Source: CAZXFA01 sp964640085 (GTDB lineage Bacteria > Actinomycetota > UBA4738 > HRBIN12). From it: DNA of 64,000 nucleotides. The notes beneath the pieces are model-generated. The model did not search any database and had not been told where the DNA came from. It was given only the letters and a program-made list of their open reading frames with translations. The translations under genes and the position numbers were made by a program. Every line of letters begins with the position of its first letter. The stretch's first letter is position 1. The DNA lies in the NCBI GenBank assembly GCA_964640085.1, contig CAZXFA010000001.1, forward strand, positions 255,187-319,186, written 5' to 3'. Of the stretch, positions 16,396-24,900 are shown one piece after another.

Positions 16396-18095
16396 GGCGA
16401 TCCCCTCGGACGGCCGCGGCGGTCCTCGCGGTCGCCCTCGCGGGCGCCGCGTGCACCGCGGGTGCGGAGCCGGCCCCGCCCGCGTCTCCCTCAGGGGGCG
16501 CGCCGCCGCCGCAAACGACCGCGGTCGGCGGATCGCCCGAGGTCGTCGCCGCCCCGAGCGAGATCGAGGACGCCGCCTGCGCGATGCCGCACGAGTACCT
16601 GGTCCGCGTATGGCGCGGGACCGACCCACGGCGATCGGGCCAGATCGCCATCGTGCCGCAGGAGCCGAACTTCGTCGGCTCGAACTTCCCCCACTCGGGG
16701 CCGTGGGACTACCTGCAGGACGTTCCGCTCTTCTGGTACGGGCCGGGCGTGATACCGGGCGTCGGCGAGGTCGACCGACCGATCACCCTGGCCGACGTCC
16801 CCCCCACGCAGGCCGCGCTGCTCGGCTTCCCGTTCCGGGCGCCCGACGGCCGCGCGCTGCCGGAGATCCCGACGCCGGCTACGCCGCCCAGGCTGATCGT
16901 GACCCTGGTCTGGGATGCGGGTGGGATGAGCGTGCTCGACGAGTTCCCGGAGGACTGGCCGGTGCTCCGTTCGCTGATCCCGCAGGGGATCTGGTATTCG
17001 GACGCCTCCGTGGGCTCCTCGCCGTCGATCACCCCGGCCACCCACGCCACGCTCGGCACCGGGGCGTTCCCGATGCACACCGGGCAGACCGATGCCGAGT
17101 TCCGTCTCGGTCCGCGCATGATCCGGGCCGGGGCCCTCGGCCCCCTGCTGCTGATGGAGCCGACCCTTGGCGACCTGTACGACCGTGCGATGGGCAACGA
17201 GCCACTGGTCGGCGCGCTCGCGAGCGTCACCTGGCACCTGAACATGGCCAGCCACGGTGCGCTGTGGGGCGGCGGCGACCGCGACGTCGCGGTGCTGCGC
17301 ACGCCCGTCCGCGCGGACAACGAGGGCGCCGAGGGCACGATGTGGAACCTGCAGGGCAAGAACGCCCCGTACTTCACCTTCCCCGCGTACACGAACGACC
17401 TGCCACCCCTATCGGCCTACACGGAGGAGGTCGACCGCGAGGACGGGGCGCTCGACGGGAGATGGCGCGAGAACTCGATCGAGCAGTACGAGCACGGTTG
17501 GGCCACCCCCGCCCGGATCCCGTACCAGACGCGGATGATCGAGGAGGTGGTCGCGCGCGAGGGGTTCGGCGACGACGACGTGCCGGACCTGCTGTTCATC
17601 AACTACAAGGCGATCGACCACGTGAGCCACATCTGGAGCGTGAACAGCCCCGAGATGCAGGACACGCTCCGGTGGCAGGACCGCGACCTGGGGCGGTTCG
17701 TCGACTTCCTGGACGAGGAGGTCGGTCGCGGCGAGTGGGTGCTGGTGCTCACCGCCGATCACGGCGCGCAGTTCGACCCCGAGGTCTCCGGCGCGTTCCA
17801 GGTCACCCCGGGCCAGCTCGCGCAGGACCTGGAGGAGGCCTTCCCCGGGTCCAACGGTGGCTCGATCTTCCTGTCGGTGCGCACGAGCCAGATCTACGTG
17901 GACGAGCCGGCGATGCGGGAGGCCGGCTATGCGCTCGAGCAGATCGCGGCCTTCGTCCTGCACTACACCAAGGAGCAGGGCGCGAACGATCCCTCCACCG
18001 TCCCCGAGGCCGAGCGGGACGATCGGGTGTTCGCCGCGGCGGTCCCGATCCACCTGCTGCCCAGCCTCGCGTGCCTGCCGGAGGCCCGCAGGTGA
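16392..18095 (+). CDS. Alkaline phosphatase superfamily lipoprotein, circularly permuted (paralogue 2)
   Basis: A 567-residue paralogue of its neighbours, starting in a GTGA overlap with the previous stop. The lipobox is LAGAAC (Cys21). The displaced N-terminal segment has NFPHSGPWDY (His101) and DVPLFWYGPG. The catalytic set is Asp175 in VWDAGG, Thr214 in SSPSITPATHATLGTG, Asp409/His413 in AIDHVSH and Asp456/His457 in TADHG. Cys63 and Cys561 are the only further cysteines. The active-site sequence around the nucleophile differs from paralogue 1 (SIT versus TST), suggesting a different substrate. Confidence 0.88.
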   Translation: MRRSPRTAAAVLAVALAGAACTAGAEPAPPASPSGGAPPPQTTAVGGSPEVVAAPSEIEDAACAMPHEYLVRVWRGTDPRRSGQIAIVPQEPNFVGSNFPHSGPWDYLQDVPLFWYGPGVIPGVGEVDRPITLADVPPTQAALLGFPFRAPDGRALPEIPTPATPPRLIVTLVWDAGGMSVLDEFPEDWPVLRSLIPQGIWYSDASVGSSPSITPATHATLGTGAFPMHTGQTDAEFRLGPRMIRAGALGPLLLMEPTLGDLYDRAMGNEPLVGALASVTWHLNMASHGALWGGGDRDVAVLRTPVRADNEGAEGTMWNLQGKNAPYFTFPAYTNDLPPLSAYTEEVDREDGALDGRWRENSIEQYEHGWATPARIPYQTRMIEEVVAREGFGDDDVPDLLFINYKAIDHVSHIWSVNSPEMQDTLRWQDRDLGRFVDFLDEEVGRGEWVLVLTADHGAQFDPEVSGAFQVTPGQLAQDLEEAFPGSNGGSIFLSVRTSQIYVDEPAMREAGYALEQIAAFVLHYTKEQGANDPSTVPEAERDDRVFAAAVPIHLLPSLACLPEARR

Positions 18096-19831
18096 GGCTC
18101 GTCCGAGCGGGGGCGGTGTTCCTCGCGTTCTCCATGCTGGCGGCGGCGTGCACGACCGCCGGAGGTGAGGAGGCGCCGCGGCCTGCCCCGACCGCTCCGG
18201 CCGCGACGCCCGACGGGGAGGGCGAGGCACTTACGCCCTCGGCGCCCCCGTCGATCGAGGCCGCGGCGCGCGACCTGGCCGAGGCGGCGTGCCGGAACAC
18301 CGACCGCCAGGCACTGCTGCGCACCTGGCGCGGCGTCCGGCTCGATCGGAGCGGGGACATCCAGATCGTCCCCCGCGACCCGAACTTCGTGAACGGGGGG
18401 CTGACCCACGCGACGCCGTTCGACTACACGCAGGACGTGCCCCTGCTCCTGTACGGACCCGGGTTCGTCCGGCCCGGGACGTACGAGCGGGCGATCACGC
18501 TCGCGGATCTCGCCCCCACCCTCGGGGCGCTCCTGAAGTTCCCGTTCGACACGCCCGACGGGGACCCGCAGCGGCAGGCGCTCCTCCCGGAGGCCGAGCG
18601 CGACCTGCCGCGCCTGGTCGCGACGATCGTGTGGGACTCGGCGGGAGCGGACGTCCTCGAGCGCTGGCCGGAGAGCTGGCCCTATCTCGCCTCGTTGCGC
18701 TCGCACGGGGCGTGGTTCACGAACGCGACCGTCGGAGCCTCTCCGTCGAACACCCCGATCGGCCACGCGACGATCGGCACCGGGACCTTCCCGATGCGGC
18801 ACGGGTTCGTCGACGAGTACATCCGGATCAACGGGCGGCTCCAGAAGCCGAACGAGAACGGTCCGGGCTTCCTGCTCGACGCCACCCTCGCCGACGTGTA
18901 CGACCGCGCGATGGGCAACGAGCCGAAGGTGGGGGCGATCGCCACCCTGGCCGCCCACATCATGATGATGGGCCACGGGGCGCAGTGGGGCGGCGGCGAC
19001 ACGGATCTCGCCGTGACGCGGGAGAAGCGGTTCGCGCAGACCGCCGGCGCAGAGAGCACCACCTGGAACCTCACCCCGGACATGGCGCCGTTCTACGACC
19101 TCCCCGCCTACGTGAACGATCTTCCTCCGCTCTCCGAGTACGTGGACGACGTGGACCGGGCCGACGGCGCTCTGGACGGAAGATGGCGCGACAACGACAT
19201 CGAGCAGCTGTCGGAGGGGTTCGACACACCGGCGCGCACGCCGTTCCAGCAGACGCTGATCGAGACCGTGATCGAGCGCGAGGGGTTCGGGGCCGACGAC
19301 GTACCCGACCTGCTGTTCCTGAACTACAAGGCGATCGACACGATCGGGCACCTGTTCAGCGCGGACGGGATCGAGATGTCGGACGCGATCTCGGTCCAGG
19401 ACCAGACGCTGCGCCGGACGGTGGCTTTCCTGAACGAGGTCGTGGGCGAGGGCGAGTGGGTGATGGCGGTCACGGCCGACCACGGCACCCAGCGGGACCC
19501 GGACACCTCGGGCGCGTTCATGATCGACATCCGCAAGCTGGAGTCGGGGCTCACGGAGACGTTCGACGCCGACGACGACGGGGTCCCGCTCGTCCAGCGC
19601 GTCCGCCCCACGGAGATCTGGCTGGACCGCGAGGAGCTCGCCGAGAACGGCTCCACGCTCGTCGAGGTCTCGCGCTGGCTCCTGGGGCTCACCCAGGAGC
19701 AGACGTACAAGAACCAGAACCTGCCACAGCCGGGGCACGAGCAGGCCCCGGTGTTCGCGGCCGCCCTGCCGTCGTCTATCCTGGGCAAGCTCCCGTGCCT
19801 CCCCGAGGCGCACGGGAGCGTCTCGCAGTAA
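18092..19831 (+). CDS. Alkaline phosphatase superfamily lipoprotein, circularly permuted (paralogue 3)
   Basis: A 579-residue paralogue, again joined by a GTGA overlap. The lipobox is LAAAC (Cys20). The N-terminal permuted segment, GLTHATPFDYTQDVPLLLYG (His106), matches the C-terminal His motif of ordinary PafA-like enzymes most clearly of the three. The catalytic set is Asp182 in VWDSAG, Thr221 in ASPSNTPIGHATIGTG, Asp416/His420 in AIDTIGH and Asp463/His464 in TADHG. Cys67 and Cys569 flank the fold. An AGGAGG immediately after the stop serves the next gene. Confidence 0.88.
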   Translation: MRLVRAGAVFLAFSMLAAACTTAGGEEAPRPAPTAPAATPDGEGEALTPSAPPSIEAAARDLAEAACRNTDRQALLRTWRGVRLDRSGDIQIVPRDPNFVNGGLTHATPFDYTQDVPLLLYGPGFVRPGTYERAITLADLAPTLGALLKFPFDTPDGDPQRQALLPEAERDLPRLVATIVWDSAGADVLERWPESWPYLASLRSHGAWFTNATVGASPSNTPIGHATIGTGTFPMRHGFVDEYIRINGRLQKPNENGPGFLLDATLADVYDRAMGNEPKVGAIATLAAHIMMMGHGAQWGGGDTDLAVTREKRFAQTAGAESTTWNLTPDMAPFYDLPAYVNDLPPLSEYVDDVDRADGALDGRWRDNDIEQLSEGFDTPARTPFQQTLIETVIEREGFGADDVPDLLFLNYKAIDTIGHLFSADGIEMSDAISVQDQTLRRTVAFLNEVVGEGEWVMAVTADHGTQRDPDTSGAFMIDIRKLESGLTETFDADDDGVPLVQRVRPTEIWLDREELAENGSTLVEVSRWLLGLTQEQTYKNQNLPQPGHEQAPVFAAALPSSILGKLPCLPEAHGSVSQ

Positions 19832-19848
19832 GGAGGACCTCCCGCGAC

Positions 19849-22800
19849 GTGGCGCTGACGAAGGAACGAACCGGGCCGGAGGTGCAGGCCCCCTCGGCCG
19901 CCCGGCGCGGGTTCCTCGGGAGCCCGATCGTCCTCGTCGTGGCTATGGCCGTGCTGCTCCTGGCCTTCGGCTGGACGTTCCTCCGCGATCCCTCGATCAG
20001 CGCTCCGACGCGCGATCCCGCCTGGTACACGTGGCGCTCGAACCTGATGATGAACGACGACCCCGGGCTGATCGCGGGGGACTGGGGTCCGTTCTCGATG
20101 TTCGGCGGCGGCTACCGGGTGGCGGTGCCGCTGTACGGCTCGGTCCTCCAGCGCGTCGCCGGGATCGACCTGTACACGTTCAGCGCCTTCATGATGATCG
20201 GCGTCCCGGTGCTCGCGGGGTTGGCTCTCGGCGTCTTCGTGACGCGCGAGCGCAAGGACCCCCTCCTGTTCCTGCTCACGATGCTCGCCACCGCGGCGTT
20301 GTTCATGACCACGCCGTACGTGGGCTACCTGGACAACATCACGGTCCTGTTCGTGCTGTCCCTAGTGGTGGCGTTCTACGTCCCGGGGCGAACGTCGTGG
20401 GGGGCTCGGGTCGCCCTGTTCCTCCTCGGGTGGGTGGCGGCCTACGTGCACCCCACCACGTGCGTGGTGTTCGGCGCCTCGCTGATGGCGGTCTTCGGTC
20501 TCCACGTGCTCACGAGCCGCTTCCGGATCGGGACCACCCTCAGCCGGGACGGGCCCAGCCTGATGTCGATCGGCTTCGGCATGATCTTCGGCCTCGCGAC
20601 CTGGCTCCTCTCGCCGTGGGGGGTGGCTGGCTCGCTCGCCGACGCGGCGCTGCCGCCCCCCTACACGAGGGCGGTCTTCCTCAAGAGGCTCGGTGGTTGG
20701 GTCGACTCGCTCCAGCCCGAGATCACCTTCCCGCTGATCGCCCTGGCGATCGCGTGGGTGATCTACCGGTCCTGGAGGGACCGGCGACCGGCCGACACGG
20801 CGGGGACGATCTCGGCGATGTGGCTGCTGCCGCTCCTCGGGATGTTCGGGTGGGTCGCTGGTGCGGCGTATCCCTACTACCGCTTCATGAACGCCACCGC
20901 CGCGCTGATGGCGCTGCTGGGGATCGGGACGTGGGTCGCGGTCGCGTGGCTGCTGCGGCGACAGGGCACGGCGAGGGTGGTCGCGTGGATCGGCGTCGTC
21001 GCGATCGTGGCGGGGCTCGGGTTCGTCTGGGTCAAGGGACGCGACGCCGCCCGCTGGGCCGACCCGAACAACCAGTGGATCGATCAGCCGACGCGAACGG
21101 CGCTCTCGGCCGCCCGCGCCGTCGTCGAGCACGAGCCCGAGGATCGGCCGGTGGTCTTCCTCCTGAACTTCGGGGACACCTACCAGTCCTACGGCTGGTC
21201 CAAGACGTTCACTAACGTCTCGCGCACCGGGCTCCCGGGCGACGCCGTGAAGCGCTCGATGTCGTACTTCGGCGACGTGACCGCGTTCCTGGCCGACGAA
21301 CCCACGGTGCTCACCGACGACACCTACAACAAGATGTCGCGCGGGTTCCACCGTGAGCTCACCGAGCTGAGACGCGAGTACGAGGGCCCCTCGATCGTGT
21401 TCCTCGTCCGACAGTTCAACACCAACACCGTGAACGAGGAGTATCTGGACTCCGGCGCCCCGAACCTCGTCCCCCTGGGCTCGGACATCGCGGTGGTGAC
21501 CGGGGAGGGGCTGACCACGCCGTCGGACGAGGCGATCGCCGCGGCCCGGACGGCTGAGGCCGAGGTCGCCGAGTTCTACGCAGATCATCCAGGGCCGCTC
21601 GGGAACCTGGGCCACACGCTGTGGGTCGTCGTGGCCCTCGGGCTCCTGCTCGTCGCGCCCGGGCTGCTGTCGGCGCGGTTCTTCGGGATCGAAGGCACGT
21701 GGGAGAAGATCGCGCTCGTCCCCGGGATCTCCATCGCGCTGACGGTGCTGTCGGGGGTGGTCGTCGTCGCGGTCGCCCGGTCGCCGTTCGGGGTGGCGCA
21801 CGGGTGGGCAACGCTCGGGCTGGCCACGGCGGCCGCGCTCGGGCTGCGCGTCGTGCGAGGGCCGATCCTGCGCCTGCTCACCGGCGTGGGCAACTTCTTC
21901 AACAGGATGTTCTCGACCTTCTCGAACGCCGACTTCGCGGCCCTGATGGGCGTCCAGTTCCTGGTGATGGCGGCCGACGGTCTGGTCCGCGGATCGATCG
22001 CGAAGTCGATCGCGTTCGGCGGGCAGGAGGGGTTCGACATCACCACGGTCCCCACGGCGGACTACCTGCTGAAGGTCGTGCTGGCGCTCTACGTGCCGTA
22101 CACGTTCCTGTCGCCGTTCATCGGCGTCGTCATCGACCGCTTCGAGCGCCGTCGCGTCCTGGCCATCACGAGCGTGATCACGGCGGTGCTGACGAGCATC
22201 CTGGCCGCCGCGATCCTCCTGCCGCTCGGCGACGGAACGTCGGAGGGGAACGTCGGCGCGACCGTGGGGCTCGTCCTCGCGATGCTCGTGATGCAGGCCT
22301 GCGTCCGCGTGATGCTGGCCGTGAAGTCGGCGGCCCTCCCCGGCGTTCTCCAGGGGAAGGACCTGCTGAACGGCAACGGCCTGTCGCAGGCGGGCGGGGC
22401 GCTCTTCCAGGTCCTCGGCGCGGGCTTCGCGTTCGGGGCCGGTGGGGTGCTCCCCTCGTGGATCATCGTGATCGGCGGGGCGACGGCCCTGGTCGTGAGC
22501 GCGCTGGTGGCGGTCCGGATCCGGCGGATGGAGGTCACGCCGCACACCATCTCGCTGACGCAGGAGCTTGGACGGGTCCTCAAGGACATCGTCAACGGCG
22601 TCCGCGAGGTGGCGCGGCGCCCCGCCGCGGCGCTCGGGCTGTCCGCGTTCCAGATGCTCCGCTACCAGTTCTGGGGGTTCGCGCTCGGCGTGTTCGCGCT
22701 CTACGCCCGCTCGCTGGTGGCGAGCGGTGACGTCGACACCGTGGCGCTCGGCATCGTCGGCGGCGGGGGGTTCGTCGGCGGCGCGCTCGGCATGGTGCTC

Positions 22801-23229
22801 GCCCAGCGGTGGAAGGATCGGATCCCGCCGATCCGCCTGCTCCTGGGCTCGATGGCGCTGCTCGGCGGGAGCGCGTTCGTGTTCGGCGTGTGGGTGAGCC
22901 TCGCCGGGTTCAGCGCCCTGCTGTTCGCCGGGTTCTTCGGGTTCTTCATCGGGAAGATCTCGGCCGACACGATCATGCAGCAGGCGATGCCCGACGACTT
23001 CCGCGGCCGGGCATTCGCCCTGTTCGACATCGCCTACAACCTGGGCTTCATCGTCCCGGCGGCGATCCTGGTGCTGGTGTGGGCCGACGACCGCGTCCGT
23101 CTGGTCCTGATGGCCTCGGGGATCGTGTTCCTCGCACTCACCGGGCTCGTGTGGCGCTGGTCGGTCCGGATCCGCGATCAGCTGATGCCGCAGGACGACC
23201 TCGCACCCAGCGCCCCGGAGGTCCGATGA
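19849..23229 (+). CDS. Large membrane fusion: polytopic GT-C-like N-terminal half plus MFS-type C-terminal half
   Basis: A 1126-residue protein starting at GTG 19849 after AGGAGG (spacing 12, rather long). Residues about 25-390 hold roughly nine to ten hydrophobic helices, with DPAWYTWRSNLMMNDDPG after the first, which resembles the first extracellular loop of GT-C glycosyltransferases. About 396-584 is soluble (DRPVVFLLNFGDTYQSYGW), presumably outside. Further helices follow to about 680. From about 690 to 1105 lies an MFS fold with motif A as VIDRFERRRVLA and a second-half motif MPDDFRGRAFALFD, closest to EntS-like exporters. The fusion suggests synthesis or sensing and export of an envelope compound. 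The assignment of the first half is inference. Confidence 0.8.
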   Translation: MALTKERTGPEVQAPSAARRGFLGSPIVLVVAMAVLLLAFGWTFLRDPSISAPTRDPAWYTWRSNLMMNDDPGLIAGDWGPFSMFGGGYRVAVPLYGSVLQRVAGIDLYTFSAFMMIGVPVLAGLALGVFVTRERKDPLLFLLTMLATAALFMTTPYVGYLDNITVLFVLSLVVAFYVPGRTSWGARVALFLLGWVAAYVHPTTCVVFGASLMAVFGLHVLTSRFRIGTTLSRDGPSLMSIGFGMIFGLATWLLSPWGVAGSLADAALPPPYTRAVFLKRLGGWVDSLQPEITFPLIALAIAWVIYRSWRDRRPADTAGTISAMWLLPLLGMFGWVAGAAYPYYRFMNATAALMALLGIGTWVAVAWLLRRQGTARVVAWIGVVAIVAGLGFVWVKGRDAARWADPNNQWIDQPTRTALSAARAVVEHEPEDRPVVFLLNFGDTYQSYGWSKTFTNVSRTGLPGDAVKRSMSYFGDVTAFLADEPTVLTDDTYNKMSRGFHRELTELRREYEGPSIVFLVRQFNTNTVNEEYLDSGAPNLVPLGSDIAVVTGEGLTTPSDEAIAAARTAEAEVAEFYADHPGPLGNLGHTLWVVVALGLLLVAPGLLSARFFGIEGTWEKIALVPGISIALTVLSGVVVVAVARSPFGVAHGWATLGLATAAALGLRVVRGPILRLLTGVGNFFNRMFSTFSNADFAALMGVQFLVMAADGLVRGSIAKSIAFGGQEGFDITTVPTADYLLKVVLALYVPYTFLSPFIGVVIDRFERRRVLAITSVITAVLTSILAAAILLPLGDGTSEGNVGATVGLVLAMLVMQACVRVMLAVKSAALPGVLQGKDLLNGNGLSQAGGALFQVLGAGFAFGAGGVLPSWIIVIGGATALVVSALVAVRIRRMEVTPHTISLTQELGRVLKDIVNGVREVARRPAAALGLSAFQMLRYQFWGFALGVFALYARSLVASGDVDTVALGIVGGGGFVGGALGMVLAQRWKDRIPPIRLLLGSMALLGGSAFVFGVWVSLAGFSALLFAGFFGFFIGKISADTIMQQAMPDDFRGRAFALFDIAYNLGFIVPAAILVLVWADDRVRLVLMASGIVFLALTGLVWRWSVRIRDQLMPQDDLAPSAPEVR

Positions 23230-23777
23230 GTGAACGTCTGCCGTCCCCCGACCCGGTCGCCGACCCCTCTGGGTACCAGCGGCACCTGCTCGGCCTGCTC
23301 GGCGACGACGATCCCGAGGAGATCCAGGCTGCCACCCCGGGGACCTGGCGGACGCTGGTGGACGGGGCGGGCGATCTGGTGGCGGTTCGGCCGGAGCCTT
23401 CGGAGTGGTCGGTGCTCGAGTGCCTTGGGCACGCCGTCGACGCCGAGATCGTCTACGCCGGACGCTACCGGTGGATCCTCGCCCACGACGAACCCGCGCT
23501 GATCGGCTACGACCAGGACCGATGGGTCGCGGCCCTCCACTCCGAGGCCGACGACCCAGAGGAGCTGCTCGCGCTGTTCCTGACCCTGCGGCGCGCGAAC
23601 CTCGGCCTGTGGCGGCGGATGGGCCCGGAGGACCGAGCTCGCGTCGGCGTGCACGCGGAGCGCGGGCCCGAGAGCATCGACCTCTCCTTCCGGCTGATCG
23701 CCGGTCACGACCGCTTCCACCTCGAGCAGGCGCACCGGGCGCTGGACGCTGTCCGGCGGGGGAGCCGTTCCGGCTAG
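23226..23777 (+). CDS. DinB/YfiT-like four-helix protein
   Basis: A 183-residue DinB-superfamily protein (DUF664/DinB_2-like). PEPSEWSVLECLGHAVDAE holds the first metal-binding His and HDRFHLEQAHRAL the last pair. These proteins bind a divalent metal; some are thiol-dependent transferases. It is the last gene of the phosphatase operon, starting in ATGA with the membrane fusion protein. Its stop shares CTAG with the convergent small gene. The link to the operon's function is unclear. Confidence 0.82.
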   Translation: MSERLPSPDPVADPSGYQRHLLGLLGDDDPEEIQAATPGTWRTLVDGAGDLVAVRPEPSEWSVLECLGHAVDAEIVYAGRYRWILAHDEPALIGYDQDRWVAALHSEADDPEELLALFLTLRRANLGLWRRMGPEDRARVGVHAERGPESIDLSFRLIAGHDRFHLEQAHRALDAVRRGSRSG

Positions 23778-24055
23778 CGACCCCGGATCACGTCCTCGAA
23801 CCCGGGGAAGTAGCTCTCGATCACGGCGAGGTCGAACCGCGGAAGAATCGACTCCTTCGGCTCGCGCTCGAGCAGGAACGCGAAGCCGGCCCGGACCAGC
23901 TCCTCGGGCGACCGGCGTCCCTCGCCGAGCCGTTCGTGGTCGGCTGCCGAGAGCGTCAGTTCGTGTTCGGTCGATGAGTCCCCCTCCCGGACCGTGACGC
24001 GGAAGCGCCACCCGGAGGGTTCGGTCCCGATCACCTGGACGTCGATCTCGGCCAC
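23774..24055 (-). CDS. Conserved small hypothetical protein (93 aa)
   Basis: A 93-residue soluble protein starting at GTG 24055. It reads as a short beta-rich N-terminus (GWRFRVTVREG, HELTLS) followed by helices (SPEELVRAGFAFLLEREPKE) and ends FPGFEDVIRGR. No named family is recognised, but a compact ordered sequence and exact stop-codon overlap with DinB support a real gene. It is divergent from the alpha/beta hydrolase, 33 bases away. Confidence 0.7.
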   Translation of the reverse strand: MAEIDVQVIGTEPSGWRFRVTVREGDSSTEHELTLSAADHERLGEGRRSPEELVRAGFAFLLEREPKESILPRFDLAVIESYFPGFEDVIRGR

Positions 24056-24088
24056 CGCGCGGGTATCGTACGCGGACCCGGAGGAGCG

Positions 24089-24886
24089 ATGCCCGAGATC
24101 CGAACCGAGGACGCCACCCTGTACTGCGAGGTCGATGGGCGTGGGGAGCCCATCACGGTGCTCGCGCACGGCCTGACGAACAACCGGAACGAGCTGGCCG
24201 CCTTCACGCCCTTCGTGCCGGGAACGAAGATCCGGTTCGACCTCCGCGCTCACGGGCGGTCGAGCTCGCCCGCGGCGGGATACCGCTTCGAGGACTTCGC
24301 CCGCGACGTCGATGCCGTGGCGGACGCGTTCGGAGCCACGGTCGCCGTGGGGACCTCCCTGGGGGCCGGTGCGATCGGGAACCTCGTCTGCCGGGTCCCC
24401 GATCGGTTTCAGCGCATGGTCTGGCTCCTGCCGGCGGGTCTGGACGTGTCGTTCCCGCTCAAGGACCGATACCACGAGCTCGCCGGCGGCCTGGAGGGCA
24501 AGACGCCGCAGCAGGCGCTGGATGCGATCCTCAACGATCCACGGCGCGTGGCCGAGTACCTCGAAACGCCGTGGCGGCTGGAGATTGACCGGATGCTGTG
24601 GGACCACGCGGACCCCGACGGGCTGGCCCGGGCGATCCACGGCGTGGTCGAGGACCATCCGATCCCGGACCGCGAGCTGTTGCGCGAGATCCGGATCCCC
24701 ACGCTGATCGTGTGCATCGAGGGCGACGAGATCCACCCGGCCGAGCTGGGCCGGATCCTCGCGGACCTGATGCCGAACGCCGAGCTGCTCGAGTACCCAA
24801 GCCAGGCCGCGCTGTTCGAGCGCCTCCCCGAGCTCGTCGCCCGGGTCTCGGCCTTCATCGCCGGGGATGGATCGGGGTCCGGGTAG
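24089..24886 (+). CDS. Alpha/beta hydrolase
   Basis: A 265-residue alpha/beta hydrolase. The oxyanion loop is AHGLTNN, the nucleophile is Ser90 in GTSLGAG, and the likely acid lies in IEGDEIHPAELG. Where the catalytic His normally sits just before the last helix, the sequence is YPSQAALFERLPE, with Gln in place of His. The enzyme may therefore be impaired or use another residue. GGAGGAG precedes the ATG by about three bases. Substrate unknown. Confidence 0.85.
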   Translation: MPEIRTEDATLYCEVDGRGEPITVLAHGLTNNRNELAAFTPFVPGTKIRFDLRAHGRSSSPAAGYRFEDFARDVDAVADAFGATVAVGTSLGAGAIGNLVCRVPDRFQRMVWLLPAGLDVSFPLKDRYHELAGGLEGKTPQQALDAILNDPRRVAEYLETPWRLEIDRMLWDHADPDGLARAIHGVVEDHPIPDRELLREIRIPTLIVCIEGDEIHPAELGRILADLMPNAELLEYPSQAALFERLPELVARVSAFIAGDGSGSG

Positions 24887-24900
24887 GGTTGCACGAGGGT

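Noticed and set aside
14551..16629. Apparent 690-residue upstream extension of the minus-strand pseudo-phosphatase frame
   Set aside because: This part is antisense to paralogue 1 and the start of paralogue 2; homology and the signal anchor begin only at the GTG at 14550.
15561..18288. Long upstream extensions of the frames of paralogues 2 and 3 and the membrane fusion
   Set aside because: They run in a different frame through the preceding paralogue; true starts are at the GTGA overlaps and at 19849, where signal peptides or conserved sequence begin.
20362..22545. 727-codon minus-strand frame inside the membrane fusion gene
   Set aside because: Arg/Asp/Gln-rich shadow with no hydrophobic or conserved blocks, antisense to a coherent membrane protein.
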